From positions 1 to 13,674 of the forward strand of contig CASEPH010000242.1 of assembly GCA_949289625.1 (NCBI GenBank): a stretch of DNA of 13,674 nt, in the 5' to 3' direction. This DNA is from an uncultured Clostridia bacterium (GTDB lineage Bacteria; Bacillota_A; Clostridia; Oscillospirales; Oscillospiraceae). The notes beneath the pieces were generated by a model. The model did no database searches and was not told where the DNA came from. It saw nothing but the letters and a program-made list of their open reading frames with translations. Made by a program: the position numbers and the translations under genes. This document shows, piece by piece, positions 1 through 6,036 of this stretch (position 1 is its first letter; each line of letters begins with the position of its first letter).

Positions 1-170
1 GTTTTTGGATAATGTTTCGGGCGTCCTCATCCATTCTGGTTGTTTGTTGAAAACTTGAGATTCCTGCTGGTTAAGAGCTTAAAGTTGTCACGCTCGAAAA
101 CAAGTATTGTTCTTTCCCAGCCAAGTAAGTAATTTTGGGGAGAGAGTGTGTGAGAGAGGGAAAAGCAGAA

Positions 171-200
171 AACCGCCCCGGCTATTCAGTCGGAGCGGTT
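171..200 (-). terminator. Imperfect GC-rich hairpin, possible terminator
   Basis: AACCGCCCCGG (171-181) can pair with the region ending CGGAGCGGTT (191-200), with one internal mismatch and a loop of about nine bases. On the minus strand the second arm is followed by TTTTCTGCTTTT, so leftward termination is possible. It could equally be a structural part of the candidate transfer origin. Confidence 0.3.
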
Positions 201-265
201 CTAAAAAAGGGCGCACTACCCCCTTGTATCTTGAGGGCTTGAAATCGTCCCGTTTGGGGCTTTCG
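171..265 (-). other. Putative origin of transfer (MOBQ-type nic core)
   Basis: Read on the minus strand, 218-209 is TAGTGCGCCC followed by a T run. This matches the nic-region core TAAGTGCGCCCT known from RSF1010 and pIP501 (MOBQ relaxases), with one base different near the 5' end. Immediately 5' of it is an imperfect short inverted repeat, CCCT and AGGG around a nine-base loop, in the place where those origins carry an inverted repeat. On the 3' side, 171-200 forms a second hairpin. The match is by eye and the core is short, so this is a candidate. No relaxase gene lies in the window; it would be expected to the left. Confidence 0.4.
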
Positions 266-336
266 TCAATCTATCTATATAACTGCCAGCAACTTTTACA
301 GTTCCGACAACGGGAAAAAAAGTGTAAAACGCAAAA

Positions 337-378
337 AAGCGGAGTTCTCAACCTGAAAAATCAGATGAAACTCCGCTT
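337..378 (-). terminator. Hairpin with T run, leftward terminator-like
   Basis: Arms AAGCGGAGTT (337-346) and AACTCCGCTT (369-378) are perfect complements over ten bases. The 22-base loop contains a small inner hairpin, CTGA (353-356) and TCAG (361-364). On the minus strand the second arm runs into TTTTTTGCGTTTT. It may end leftward transcription reading past the tRNA genes, or belong to the adjacent mobile element. Confidence 0.4.
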
Positions 379-472
379 CACTTTGCAAATATCTCTTAAA
401 ACAGGGATAACAGGAATGGAACACCAATCCTTTGCTTATGTCCCCAAAAGTCCGCAAACCCGCATAAATACT

Positions 473-510
473 AAAAAATGTGACCGATAGTAAAATCGGT
501 CACATTTTTT
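473..510 (-). terminator. Terminator of the tRNA-Thr/tRNA-Tyr unit
   Basis: Perfect 16-base arms (473-488 and 495-510) around a six-base loop give a stem AAAAAATGTGACCGAT with its complement, so leftward transcripts end in a T run. The arm begins on the last base of the encoded CCA of tRNA-Tyr, so the mature tRNA end and the terminator stem touch. By symmetry it could also stop rightward transcription entering from the left. Confidence 0.85.
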
Positions 511-594
511 GGTGGGGGATGGTGGATTCGAACCACCGAAGGCGAAGCCAGCAGATTTACAGTCTGTCCCCTTTGGCCACTCGGGAAATCCCCC
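510..594 (-). tRNA. tRNA-Tyr (GTA)
   Basis: The minus strand folds as a tRNA. The acceptor stem GGGGGAT (594-588) pairs with ATCCCCC (520-514), followed by discriminator A and an encoded CCA (512-510). The anticodon loop is CTGTAAA with anticodon GTA at 560-558. A long variable arm rich in GGCTTCGCC is present, as expected for a class II tRNA such as bacterial tRNA-Tyr, followed by the T arm GGTTCGAATCC. It is co-transcribed behind tRNA-Thr. Its 3' end faces the suspected mobile element on the left, and tRNA 3' ends are classic integration targets. Confidence 0.95.
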
Positions 595-620
595 ATATGA
601 AGTTGCCTTGTTTAAGACGT

Positions 621-696
621 TGGAGCTGGTAGACGGACTCGAACCCCCGACCTGCTGATTACAAATCAGCTGCTCTACCAACTGAGCTATACCAGC
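621..696 (-). tRNA. tRNA-Thr (TGT)
   Basis: The minus strand gives acceptor GCTGGTA (696-690) pairing with TACCAGC (631-625), discriminator T and encoded CCA (623-621). The D arm has the usual TAGCTCAGTTGG, the anticodon loop is TTTGTAA with anticodon TGT at 663-661, and the T arm contains GTTCGAGTC. It is the first gene of a two-tRNA unit, about 26 bases upstream of tRNA-Tyr. Confidence 0.95.
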
Positions 697-716
697 ATCT
701 CTCACAGAGCATGACT

Positions 717-745
717 ATTATATCCATCTGTATTCCGTTTGTCAA
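717..745 (-). promoter_or_regulatory. Promoter of the tRNA unit
   Basis: On the minus strand a perfect -35 TTGACA (745-740) and a perfect -10 TATAAT (722-717) are separated by 17 bases. Transcription would begin around 710, about 13 bases before tRNA-Thr. Full consensus is typical for strongly expressed stable-RNA genes. Confidence 0.85.
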
Positions 746-773
746 GAACTTTTTACTGTTTCCAGCTTTTTTC

Positions 774-802
774 TTGCAGGTGAAGGCGGTCTGTGGTACA
801 CT
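774..802 (+). promoter_or_regulatory. Predicted promoter of pepD
   Basis: TTGCAG (774-779) and TACACT (797-802) are separated by 17 bases. The start of transcription would fall near 809, just in front of the ribosome site GAGG at 811-814, giving a very short leader. It points away from the tRNA promoter. Confidence 0.5.
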
Positions 803-821
803 CAGGGCAAGAGGTGTTTTT

Positions 822-2252
822 ATGGAACATACCACGGTTTTTTCTGGAATTATTGGGGAGTTTTCCAAACTAAGTGCCATTCCCAGGCCTTCGGGCCACG
901 AGGAGGCGGTGAGCGCGTATTTGGTGGACAGATTGACGGGGCTGGGGCTGAGGCCAGAGCGGGATGTGTATTATAACGTCATCTGTGACGTTCCGGCGAC
1001 GCCGGGTTGGGAGCGAAAAGGCCGGCTTGTCCTTCAGGCCCATTCTGATATGGTCTGCGTGGGCGCAGCAGACTACCGCCCCTTGGAGGATCCGGTGACA
1101 ATCCAGATGAAGGATGGCTGGCTCTGCACAGATGGAAGAAGTTCCCTGGGAGCAGACTGCGGCATTGGCCTGGCTGTGGCAATGTTTTTGGTGGCGTCGG
1201 ATTTTCCCCACGGACCTCTGCGCCTGATCTTTACGGCTGACGAGGAACGGGGGCTGGCAGGTGCGCAGAATATTCGGCGGGACTGTCTTCAGGGCTGTGA
1301 CGGATTGATCAATTTGGATGGATTTCATTTTGGAAACCTGCTGATCAGCAGTGCTGGAGGACTACGGCAGACTTTTTACAAAAAGAGCAGAAGAATAACG
1401 TCTACCATGCAACAGGGCATTCGGCTCCGACTGTCAGGCCTGCGGGGCGGACATTCGGGAGACGATATTGGACTGGGACGGGCCAATGGGGCCAGACTGA
1501 TGATTTGGCTGCTACAAACATTGCCATTTTCCTATGAACTGGCGTCTTTTTCGTCCGGTACTGCCCACAACGCCATTCCGACCCAGGCCCAGGCAGTGAT
1601 TGCCATGGACCCCATGGACGAGACGGTACTACGGGGGACGACAGCGGCGTTTTTGCGGGATGCACTGGAGATTTACGGACGGGCTGATCCGGAGCTTACG
1701 CTGACGGTGGAGCCGGTAGAACAGCCCCAGACTGTGCTGCCAACGGAGGACCGGGACGATCTGCTGGCGTTGGCAGGCTTGATTCAATGTGGATCCTGGG
1801 CACAGCATCCGCTCTGTCCGGACTGTGTGGGGTCGTCCGGCAGCCTGGGACTGGTGGCTGCCGATGAAACAAAGCTGGAGATTTATTCTTTCCTGCGGAG
1901 TTATGACGATGCCGTATTACAAGAGCGGGGGGCACAATATGCCTTGGCTGCGGAAGGACTTGGGTTTTCTGTGTGGGAGCAGGGATATGGTGCGTGGCCT
2001 GGGGTGGCCCAGGACCCGTTGACAGAACTTTTTCAGACGCAGGGCCGTCAGCTGGGCCTAGAGCTGAATAAGACCACAGCCCATGTGGGGTTGGAGGCTT
2101 CGGTATTTCACCAAATGGCGCCGGAAATGCCCATTGTATCCGTGGGGATGGAGATTTTGGATCCCCATTCTGTCCACGAACGGGTGAAGCTGGATACCAT
2201 AGAACCCTTTGGGAGATTGCTGGCGGCAGTGATTCGGGAATATGGAAAGTAA
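822..2252 (+). CDS. pepD: Aminoacyl-histidine dipeptidase (PepD, M20 family)
   Basis: A cytosolic zinc exopeptidase of the M20 family that hydrolyses Xaa-His and other dipeptides, supplying amino acids. The 476 residues match the usual PepD length. Metal-site motifs are visible in order: QAHSDMV (H74, D76), SLGADCGIG (D112, bridging ligand), TADEERGL (E141 as general base, E142), NLDGF (D166) and DPHSVHER (H449). The dimerisation or lid region carries LRGGHSGDDIGLGRANG and AHNAIP. The spacing of these ligands follows that reported for Vibrio PepD. I chose ATG 822 because GAGG lies seven bases upstream and the protein then begins like PepD; the frame is open further up to 711 but that part overlaps the promoters. 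The HAGLECG motif seen near the end of many relatives is HVGLEAS here, a mild divergence. It is a single-gene unit ending at the hairpin 2264-2291. Confidence 0.9.
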   Translation: MEHTTVFSGIIGEFSKLSAIPRPSGHEEAVSAYLVDRLTGLGLRPERDVYYNVICDVPATPGWERKGRLVLQAHSDMVCVGAADYRPLEDPVTIQMKDGWLCTDGRSSLGADCGIGLAVAMFLVASDFPHGPLRLIFTADEERGLAGAQNIRRDCLQGCDGLINLDGFHFGNLLISSAGGLRQTFYKKSRRITSTMQQGIRLRLSGLRGGHSGDDIGLGRANGARLMIWLLQTLPFSYELASFSSGTAHNAIPTQAQAVIAMDPMDETVLRGTTAAFLRDALEIYGRADPELTLTVEPVEQPQTVLPTEDRDDLLALAGLIQCGSWAQHPLCPDCVGSSGSLGLVAADETKLEIYSFLRSYDDAVLQERGAQYALAAEGLGFSVWEQGYGAWPGVAQDPLTELFQTQGRQLGLELNKTTAHVGLEASVFHQMAPEMPIVSVGMEILDPHSVHERVKLDTIEPFGRLLAAVIREYGK

Positions 2253-2263
2253 CACATAAATGG

Positions 2264-2291
2264 AACGGCTCCCGTGGAAACGGGAGCCGTT
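2264..2291. terminator. Bidirectional hairpin between pepD and the DUF4956 gene
   Basis: Perfect 12-base arms AACGGCTCCCGT (2264-2275) and its complement (2280-2291) around a GGAA loop lie between two convergent genes. The trailing sequences are only modestly T-rich in either direction (GTTGCCATATT rightward, GTTCCATTTAT leftward), so termination is plausible both ways. Confidence 0.7.
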
Positions 2292-2297
2292 GCCATA

Positions 2298-2960
2298 TTA
2301 CAGATTGCTTTCGTTACGGGTGCGGCCGCAGATTACCGTAAGATTGCCGTTACGGGTGCGGATCTCGTCCAAAAAGGGTTTGATTTTTGTTTCATCCAGC
2401 AGTGTGACCGTATATTGCAGCTCATATAGCGTCCCCATATTGGTGGTCTTGACTTGTTCCAGACTATGAGTGGCGGTGTAGTTGGCAAAGAGGTCGTCAA
2501 AGATTCCCTCATAGTCCAGATCCTCCGGAATGGTGATCCGCAGATCCCGCTGAATCTGGTGGGACTCCCCGAATCCCACGACAGTGAGCAGCAGAAAAAA
2601 CAGCGTAACAACAGCGAAAAAGACTGCAGCCAAAACCACATATCCCATGCCGCAGGCAATCCCCAGGGCCACCGCCAGAAACAGGGCGCCGATTTGCCGT
2701 GCAGTTCCAGGCTCAGAACGGAACCGCACCAGGGAAAAGGTACCCGCAACAGCCACACCCGCCCCAATGCTGCCGGAGACCATCATAATGACCAGCTGGA
2801 CAACAGCAGGAAGAATGGCCAGAGTGACGGCAAAGCTCCTGGAAAAGTTGGAACGAAAGGAGAAGCAAAAGGCTACCAGCAGACCTAAAATCAGGGAAAC
2901 ACCGGTGCAGAGTAGAAATGGAATCGGGGCAAGCTCTGTGGAGAGGATTGAATTAAACAT
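2298..2960 (-). CDS. DUF4956 domain membrane protein
   Basis: A 220-residue protein of the DUF4956 family, whose biochemical role is not established. The N-terminal half is membrane-embedded, with segments at about 12-34, 43-65 and 92-128. The family signature GTFSLVRFRSEPGTARQIGA lies at about 73-92, between segments. The C-terminal 85 residues are soluble and mixed alpha/beta, with an acidic start (IPEDLDYEGIFDDL). Its start overlaps the end of the VTC gene by eight bases (2953-2960), so the two are one operon and probably translationally coupled; only a weak AAGG about 12 bases upstream serves as ribosome site. In other Bacillota this family is often found next to VTC-domain and CotH-like genes, so I infer a membrane partner of the polyphosphate polymerase. 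No CotH gene is seen here. Confidence 0.85.
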   Translation of the reverse strand: MFNSILSTELAPIPFLLCTGVSLILGLLVAFCFSFRSNFSRSFAVTLAILPAVVQLVIMMVSGSIGAGVAVAGTFSLVRFRSEPGTARQIGALFLAVALGIACGMGYVVLAAVFFAVVTLFFLLLTVVGFGESHQIQRDLRITIPEDLDYEGIFDDLFANYTATHSLEQVKTTNMGTLYELQYTVTLLDETKIKPFLDEIRTRNGNLTVICGRTRNESNL

Positions 2961-3690
2961 GGTGCGTCACAACCTTCTTGGAAAAATATTCAGGCAGAAT
3001 AAACCCGGTATAGCAGGCGCCAATTTTGGAGAACGAGGTTCGATAGAGTTTTTCCTGGCTCAGAGCATGGGCCAGCCACAGTGGAATTGCGCTGGGGACC
3101 TTGATTTCCATGAGAACCTGATCTCGGGGCAGGATCCTGGTACCGTAGGCACCGGAGCAGAGACTCAGATCCTCAGTGCGCCAGCGAAGATTTGTGTCGA
3201 AGGTGATTCGCAGATTGGGATCCTCCTTGCCGAACAGAGCGACGCGATCGTAACAGAGGAAAACCTTTGGCTTTGGATGGTGCAGCTTCATGAAATGGGC
3301 AATCTCCTTTGTGATCTGGGGATTTGAGGAGGTGGGGAGGACTCTGTTTAGCAGAAAAGCTCTGGCTTCTGGGACTGAAAGGACAATCCGCCGTTTGTAG
3401 ACGATATGGCGATATTTCTTTTTCAGTTCCACAAACACCTTGCCGGTCTCGGGATTTGGTGTTCCATAGGAACGGACCCGAAGCTTTTCCTTATAGGGGG
3501 GCTTTTCGATGGAAGCTCGGGTGACATCGAACTGCTCCGTGTCAAAATAGATGTTGGAGATGGTGTGCTGACCGTACTGGTCCACCGAGAAGTGTTCCTC
3601 CAGCAGAGGCATCAGCTCTTCCTGCTGTTGGCAGCTGAGAAAATATTTTATCTCATGCCTGGAAAAGGATGTGATAACATCATTTGCCAA
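2953..3690 (-). CDS. VTC domain protein, predicted polyphosphate polymerase
   Basis: A 245-residue protein consisting of one VTC domain, the tunnel-shaped triphosphate-tunnel-type fold that in yeast Vtc4 makes polyphosphate from ATP. The charged residues lining the tunnel in the family are present in order: RHEIKY (E13, K15), SNIYFDT (45-51), KEKLRVR (K69, R71, R73), VELKKK (E88, K90), YKRR (98-101), CYDRVA (R149), LRITFD (R161), LMEIKVP (E195, K197) and FSKIG (K222). The active site therefore looks complete. Start: AGGAGGTGA (3705-3697) is ideally spaced for TTG at 3690. An in-frame GTG at 3699 would add three residues but sits inside that ribosome site, so I prefer TTG. It is first in a two-gene operon with the DUF4956 protein. 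Substrate and product are inferred from the family. Confidence 0.85.
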   Translation of the reverse strand: MANDVITSFSRHEIKYFLSCQQQEELMPLLEEHFSVDQYGQHTISNIYFDTEQFDVTRASIEKPPYKEKLRVRSYGTPNPETGKVFVELKKKYRHIVYKRRIVLSVPEARAFLLNRVLPTSSNPQITKEIAHFMKLHHPKPKVFLCYDRVALFGKEDPNLRITFDTNLRWRTEDLSLCSGAYGTRILPRDQVLMEIKVPSAIPLWLAHALSQEKLYRTSFSKIGACYTGFILPEYFSKKVVTHHV

Positions 3691-3696
3691 AGATTT

Positions 3697-3707
3697 CACC
3701 TCCTCCT
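3697..3707 (-). promoter_or_regulatory. Ribosome binding site that decides the VTC start
   Basis: AGGAGGAGGTG on the minus strand contains a complete anti-16S match. The GTG at 3699-3697 lies within it and cannot be used efficiently, while TTG at 3690-3688 is at normal spacing. Confidence 0.6.
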
Positions 3708-3717
3708 ATGTAAGGGC

Positions 3718-3745
3718 AGTGTAAAGAATATCAGAGAAATGTCAA
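3718..3745 (-). promoter_or_regulatory. Predicted promoter of the VTC-DUF4956 operon
   Basis: Perfect -35 TTGACA (3745-3740) and -10 TACACT (3723-3718) with a 16-base spacer, just upstream of the ribosome site. The operon thus has its own promoter and need not depend on the oxidoreductase gene upstream. Confidence 0.65.
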
Positions 3746-3760
3746 GAATTTGTGTAAAAT

Positions 3761-3790
3761 GTTTCCAAAATTAAAAATATTTCTGGAAAC
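3761..3790 (-). terminator. Weak AT-rich hairpin after the oxidoreductase gene
   Basis: Arms GTTTCCA (3790-3784) and TGGAAAC (3767-3761) are perfect over seven bases around a 16-base AT-rich loop and are followed leftward by ATTTTAC. This is a weak terminator at best. Sitting just upstream of the VTC promoter it might instead be a protein-binding site. Confidence 0.3.
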
Positions 3791-3811
3791 AAATTATAGC
3801 CTTAAATTTGG

Positions 3812-5788
3812 TCAGATCTGAGCGACTTTTCCCATTGCGGACCGGTTTCCCACCTGCAGATTGGCAACCTTCTCGCAATCCCCGGCCATAAAGAACCGAT
3901 CGGTGCAGCCAAAGAACTGCAAAGCCTCGTCTCGGCAGGACTTCATGCCTCCGCAGATCACCACGGAATCCGCCTCCAGACTGTGGCTGTTGCCTGCGGC
4001 ATCGGTATAGGTGACGGAGGTGAGGGTCACATCGGTGGTGGTAGCTTCCACAATGGAATGAAATTCGGGATATTTCTCCCATGCACATTTTATGATCTCG
4101 TGGTGATCTTTGGGATCATAGGTGACGATGGCCATGGTGATGGCGTGCAGATGGGAGGCATCGTGAGCGATCTCTTTCTGCCGGGTCAAAACAGTGACGC
4201 GATGCCCCTTTTCACACAAATGCATTCCTGTTTCCACGCCGGTTTCGCTGCCGCCTACAATGACCACGTGGTGTCCCAGCTCCGCTTCTCTGCCGAATAC
4301 ATCCAGACAGGTCATAAGCCCCGGTTTCAAATGCCCGGTTTCGTCCTGGGCAAATTTCGGCACATTGGGAACTGCGCCAGTGGCTGCAATTACCGCGTCG
4401 AAGCCTTCCGACTCCAGCAGAGCGGGAGTGGCTTCCGTATGTAACCGAATGGAAACGCCAGCTTTCTGGATTTGCTTTTTCAGCCAATCCTTGTAGTCCC
4501 GCAGGGGCCATTTAAAGGAGACAAAATCACTGTGATAGAGCTGTCCGCCCAGATACCCGGTTTTTTCAAACAGCGTTACCTGATGCCCGTTTTGGGCTGC
4601 CATTAGGGCGCTGCGCATTCCGATGGGACCTCCGCCCACCACGGCGACCTTTTTCGGTGTCGTCACCGGAGGAATGGCATGGAGCAGCATGGGATCAATC
4701 CCCAGCCGAGGATTCACCGAACAGAAAGAGATCCAAGGGGGTGTCATGGTGCCATGACACTTGTTGCACCAGATGCAGGGGATAATATCCTCTCCGCGGC
4801 CGGAAAGGCATTTTTCCATATATTCTTCGTCAGCAAAGAGGCCCCGAGCCATGGCGATCAGGTCACAGGCCCCGGAGGCGATATAGCCGTCCAGCTCCTG
4901 GGGATCCTGGAAGCCGCCGTTGACACCGATAAGTACATGGGCGCCGGTATCCCGAATGGCCTTGGCATAGGCGAAGCAAGGATGCTGACCCTTTTGAAAC
5001 TGGAAGCCGGTGGGATGGTTTGCCGCAGCATCCTTTTCCTTGATGGATACGATATCGACCACGTCCTCCAGTTCCTTGATGACTTGGGCCATGAACTCGG
5101 AGGTGTAGATGTGATCCATCATGCCGTAGACGTAGGCCTCCGTGAGAAAATCCTTCCCCAGCCGGGACTTGATGGCGGAAAACAGCAGCTTGGGAAGGCG
5201 GGCGGCCTGTTCCGGCGTGTCGCAGCCGTATTCATCGGTACGGTGGTTGTGATTCTTGCCAATGAGCATGGAGATGTTCAACGAAACGCCGTCGTAACCA
5301 AAGGATTGGTAATTGGCAACCCAGTTGACATAATTATCGACCAGCTCGCCCATGCGGTCCGCGGGGAGCATTTGCTTGGGTTCCACAGGCTGGCCCGGCA
5401 GGAACATTCCGCCTTCGCCGTCCAGGTTATAGCCCTCCGGCCAGGGAAGCCGGAAGGGAATGGTGGAGATCAGCAGTTTGGAGCCGTAGAAATGGACGTC
5501 GTCGCACATTTTGGAGAAGTAGTTGGAGACGCTGGGATCCTCCATGTCAAAGTTCTGCATCCGCAGGCTGTCCGCCATGCCAATGGTCCGCTGGGTGGGA
5601 TTGGACCAGGGGGACATGGCCATGTAGGCGCAGGACTTGGCCATCTGAATGACCCAGGCACGGTATCCGTCGGCCGGGAAGGTTTCGGGACCCTGGAGCA
5701 AATGGAGACTGGCGTCGGGAGAAGAGATCCGATTTTTCAGAGTGACAGCGCCCACGGGAAGAGGACTCAAAAGATGCCGATACTGCAT
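3812..5788 (-). CDS. OYE-like FMN/4Fe-4S/FAD oxidoreductase (enoate reductase family)
   Basis: A 658-residue enzyme with the three-part build of trimethylamine dehydrogenase and 2,4-dienoyl-CoA reductase. Residues 1-335 form an OYE-type FMN barrel starting LLSPLPVGAVTLKNR. The iron-sulfur cysteines are C338, C341, C344 and C356 (CIWCNKC then FCSVNP). A first dinucleotide fold, VVGGGPIG, is at 383-390, ATGAVPNVP is at 469-477, and a second Rossmann motif, VIVGGSETG, is at 509-517. Electrons would pass from NAD(P)H through FAD and the cluster to FMN. The barrel is atypical: the HGAHGYL stretch that normally precedes RTDEYG, which supplies substrate-pocket residues, reads NISMLIGKNHNH, and the usual strand with the VRxS-like motif reads LTEAYVYGMM. 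The substrate is therefore unknown and could differ from enones. Start ATG 5788 has GGAGGT six bases upstream. It is transcribed alone from its own promoter. Confidence 0.85.
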   Translation of the reverse strand: MQYRHLLSPLPVGAVTLKNRISSPDASLHLLQGPETFPADGYRAWVIQMAKSCAYMAMSPWSNPTQRTIGMADSLRMQNFDMEDPSVSNYFSKMCDDVHFYGSKLLISTIPFRLPWPEGYNLDGEGGMFLPGQPVEPKQMLPADRMGELVDNYVNWVANYQSFGYDGVSLNISMLIGKNHNHRTDEYGCDTPEQAARLPKLLFSAIKSRLGKDFLTEAYVYGMMDHIYTSEFMAQVIKELEDVVDIVSIKEKDAAANHPTGFQFQKGQHPCFAYAKAIRDTGAHVLIGVNGGFQDPQELDGYIASGACDLIAMARGLFADEEYMEKCLSGRGEDIIPCIWCNKCHGTMTPPWISFCSVNPRLGIDPMLLHAIPPVTTPKKVAVVGGGPIGMRSALMAAQNGHQVTLFEKTGYLGGQLYHSDFVSFKWPLRDYKDWLKKQIQKAGVSIRLHTEATPALLESEGFDAVIAATGAVPNVPKFAQDETGHLKPGLMTCLDVFGREAELGHHVVIVGGSETGVETGMHLCEKGHRVTVLTRQKEIAHDASHLHAITMAIVTYDPKDHHEIIKCAWEKYPEFHSIVEATTTDVTLTSVTYTDAAGNSHSLEADSVVICGGMKSCRDEALQFFGCTDRFFMAGDCEKVANLQVGNRSAMGKVAQI

Positions 5789-5846
5789 AATACTACCTCC
5801 ATTTTACAAGAATGATAAGAAAATATTACAAAGATTTATAAATTAT

Positions 5847-5875
5847 AGTATAGCCGCCGGGAAAAACCTTGTCAA
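5847..5875 (-). promoter_or_regulatory. Promoter of the OYE-like oxidoreductase
   Basis: Perfect -35 TTGACA (5875-5870) and -10 TATACT (5852-5847) with a 17-base spacer. This leaves an AT-rich leader of about 50 bases before ATG 5788. It fires away from the membrane glycosyltransferase-like gene. Confidence 0.75.
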
Positions 5876-5946
5876 TGCAACGGTACAAACCAAACTCCGG
5901 GGAAACAATTCGGGGGATAGGAGCCCGAGAAATCCGGAAGTATTTC

Positions 5947-5975
5947 TGGACTTTTGTCTGTGGACAGGCTATAAT
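5947..5975 (+). promoter_or_regulatory. Possible promoter of the GT-C/UbiA operon
   Basis: A perfect -10 TATAAT (5970-5975) with a poor -35 TGGACT (5947-5952, four of six consensus bases) 17 bases upstream. The weak -35 suggests low expression or help from an activator. Confidence 0.45.
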
Positions 5976-6036
5976 AAAATCACTTGTGTGCAAATGATGA
6001 AGAAGGCCGAAACGGGGGAAAAGGGAGGTGCCGCCA

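Larger units (their letters stand above)
1..470. other. Gene-poor left region, probable edge of a mobile element
   Basis: No convincing complete gene is present. It is visibly richer in A+T than the coding regions to its right and holds two hairpins (171-200 and 337-378) and an oriT-like core (209-218). At the extreme left two minus-strand frames are open to the window edge. One would start at ATG 30-28 and read MRTPETLSKN; the other would start at ATG 34-32 and read MDEDARNIIQK. Neither has a good ribosome site and ten or eleven codons cannot decide, so I do not call a gene. A plus-strand open frame at 107-490 has low-complexity, basic content and runs through the hairpins and the terminator, so it is not credible. 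Confidence 0.45.

Noticed and set aside
107..490. 127-codon plus-strand open frame at the left edge
   Set aside because: It crosses two hairpins, the oriT-like core and the tRNA terminator, has no ribosome site, and its composition is not protein-like.
739..744. TTGTCA as a plus-strand -35 for pepD
   Set aside because: No -10 at suitable distance; it is the reverse face of the tRNA promoter -35.
711..821. Upstream extension of pepD to ATG 711
   Set aside because: This stretch contains the tRNA promoter and the pepD promoter, and PepD homology starts at 822 where a ribosome site is present.
436..880. Minus-strand open frames across the tRNA genes
   Set aside because: They simply translate tRNA-Tyr, tRNA-Thr and their promoter.
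2584..3327. 247-codon plus-strand open frame opposite the VTC and DUF4956 genes
   Set aside because: Antisense shadow spanning two recognised genes, no domain and no ribosome site.
4679..5815. 378-codon plus-strand open frame opposite the OYE-like gene
   Set aside because: It is the antisense shadow of a clearly recognisable enzyme; it is rich in H, G and D as expected from GC-rich codon mirroring and has no family features.
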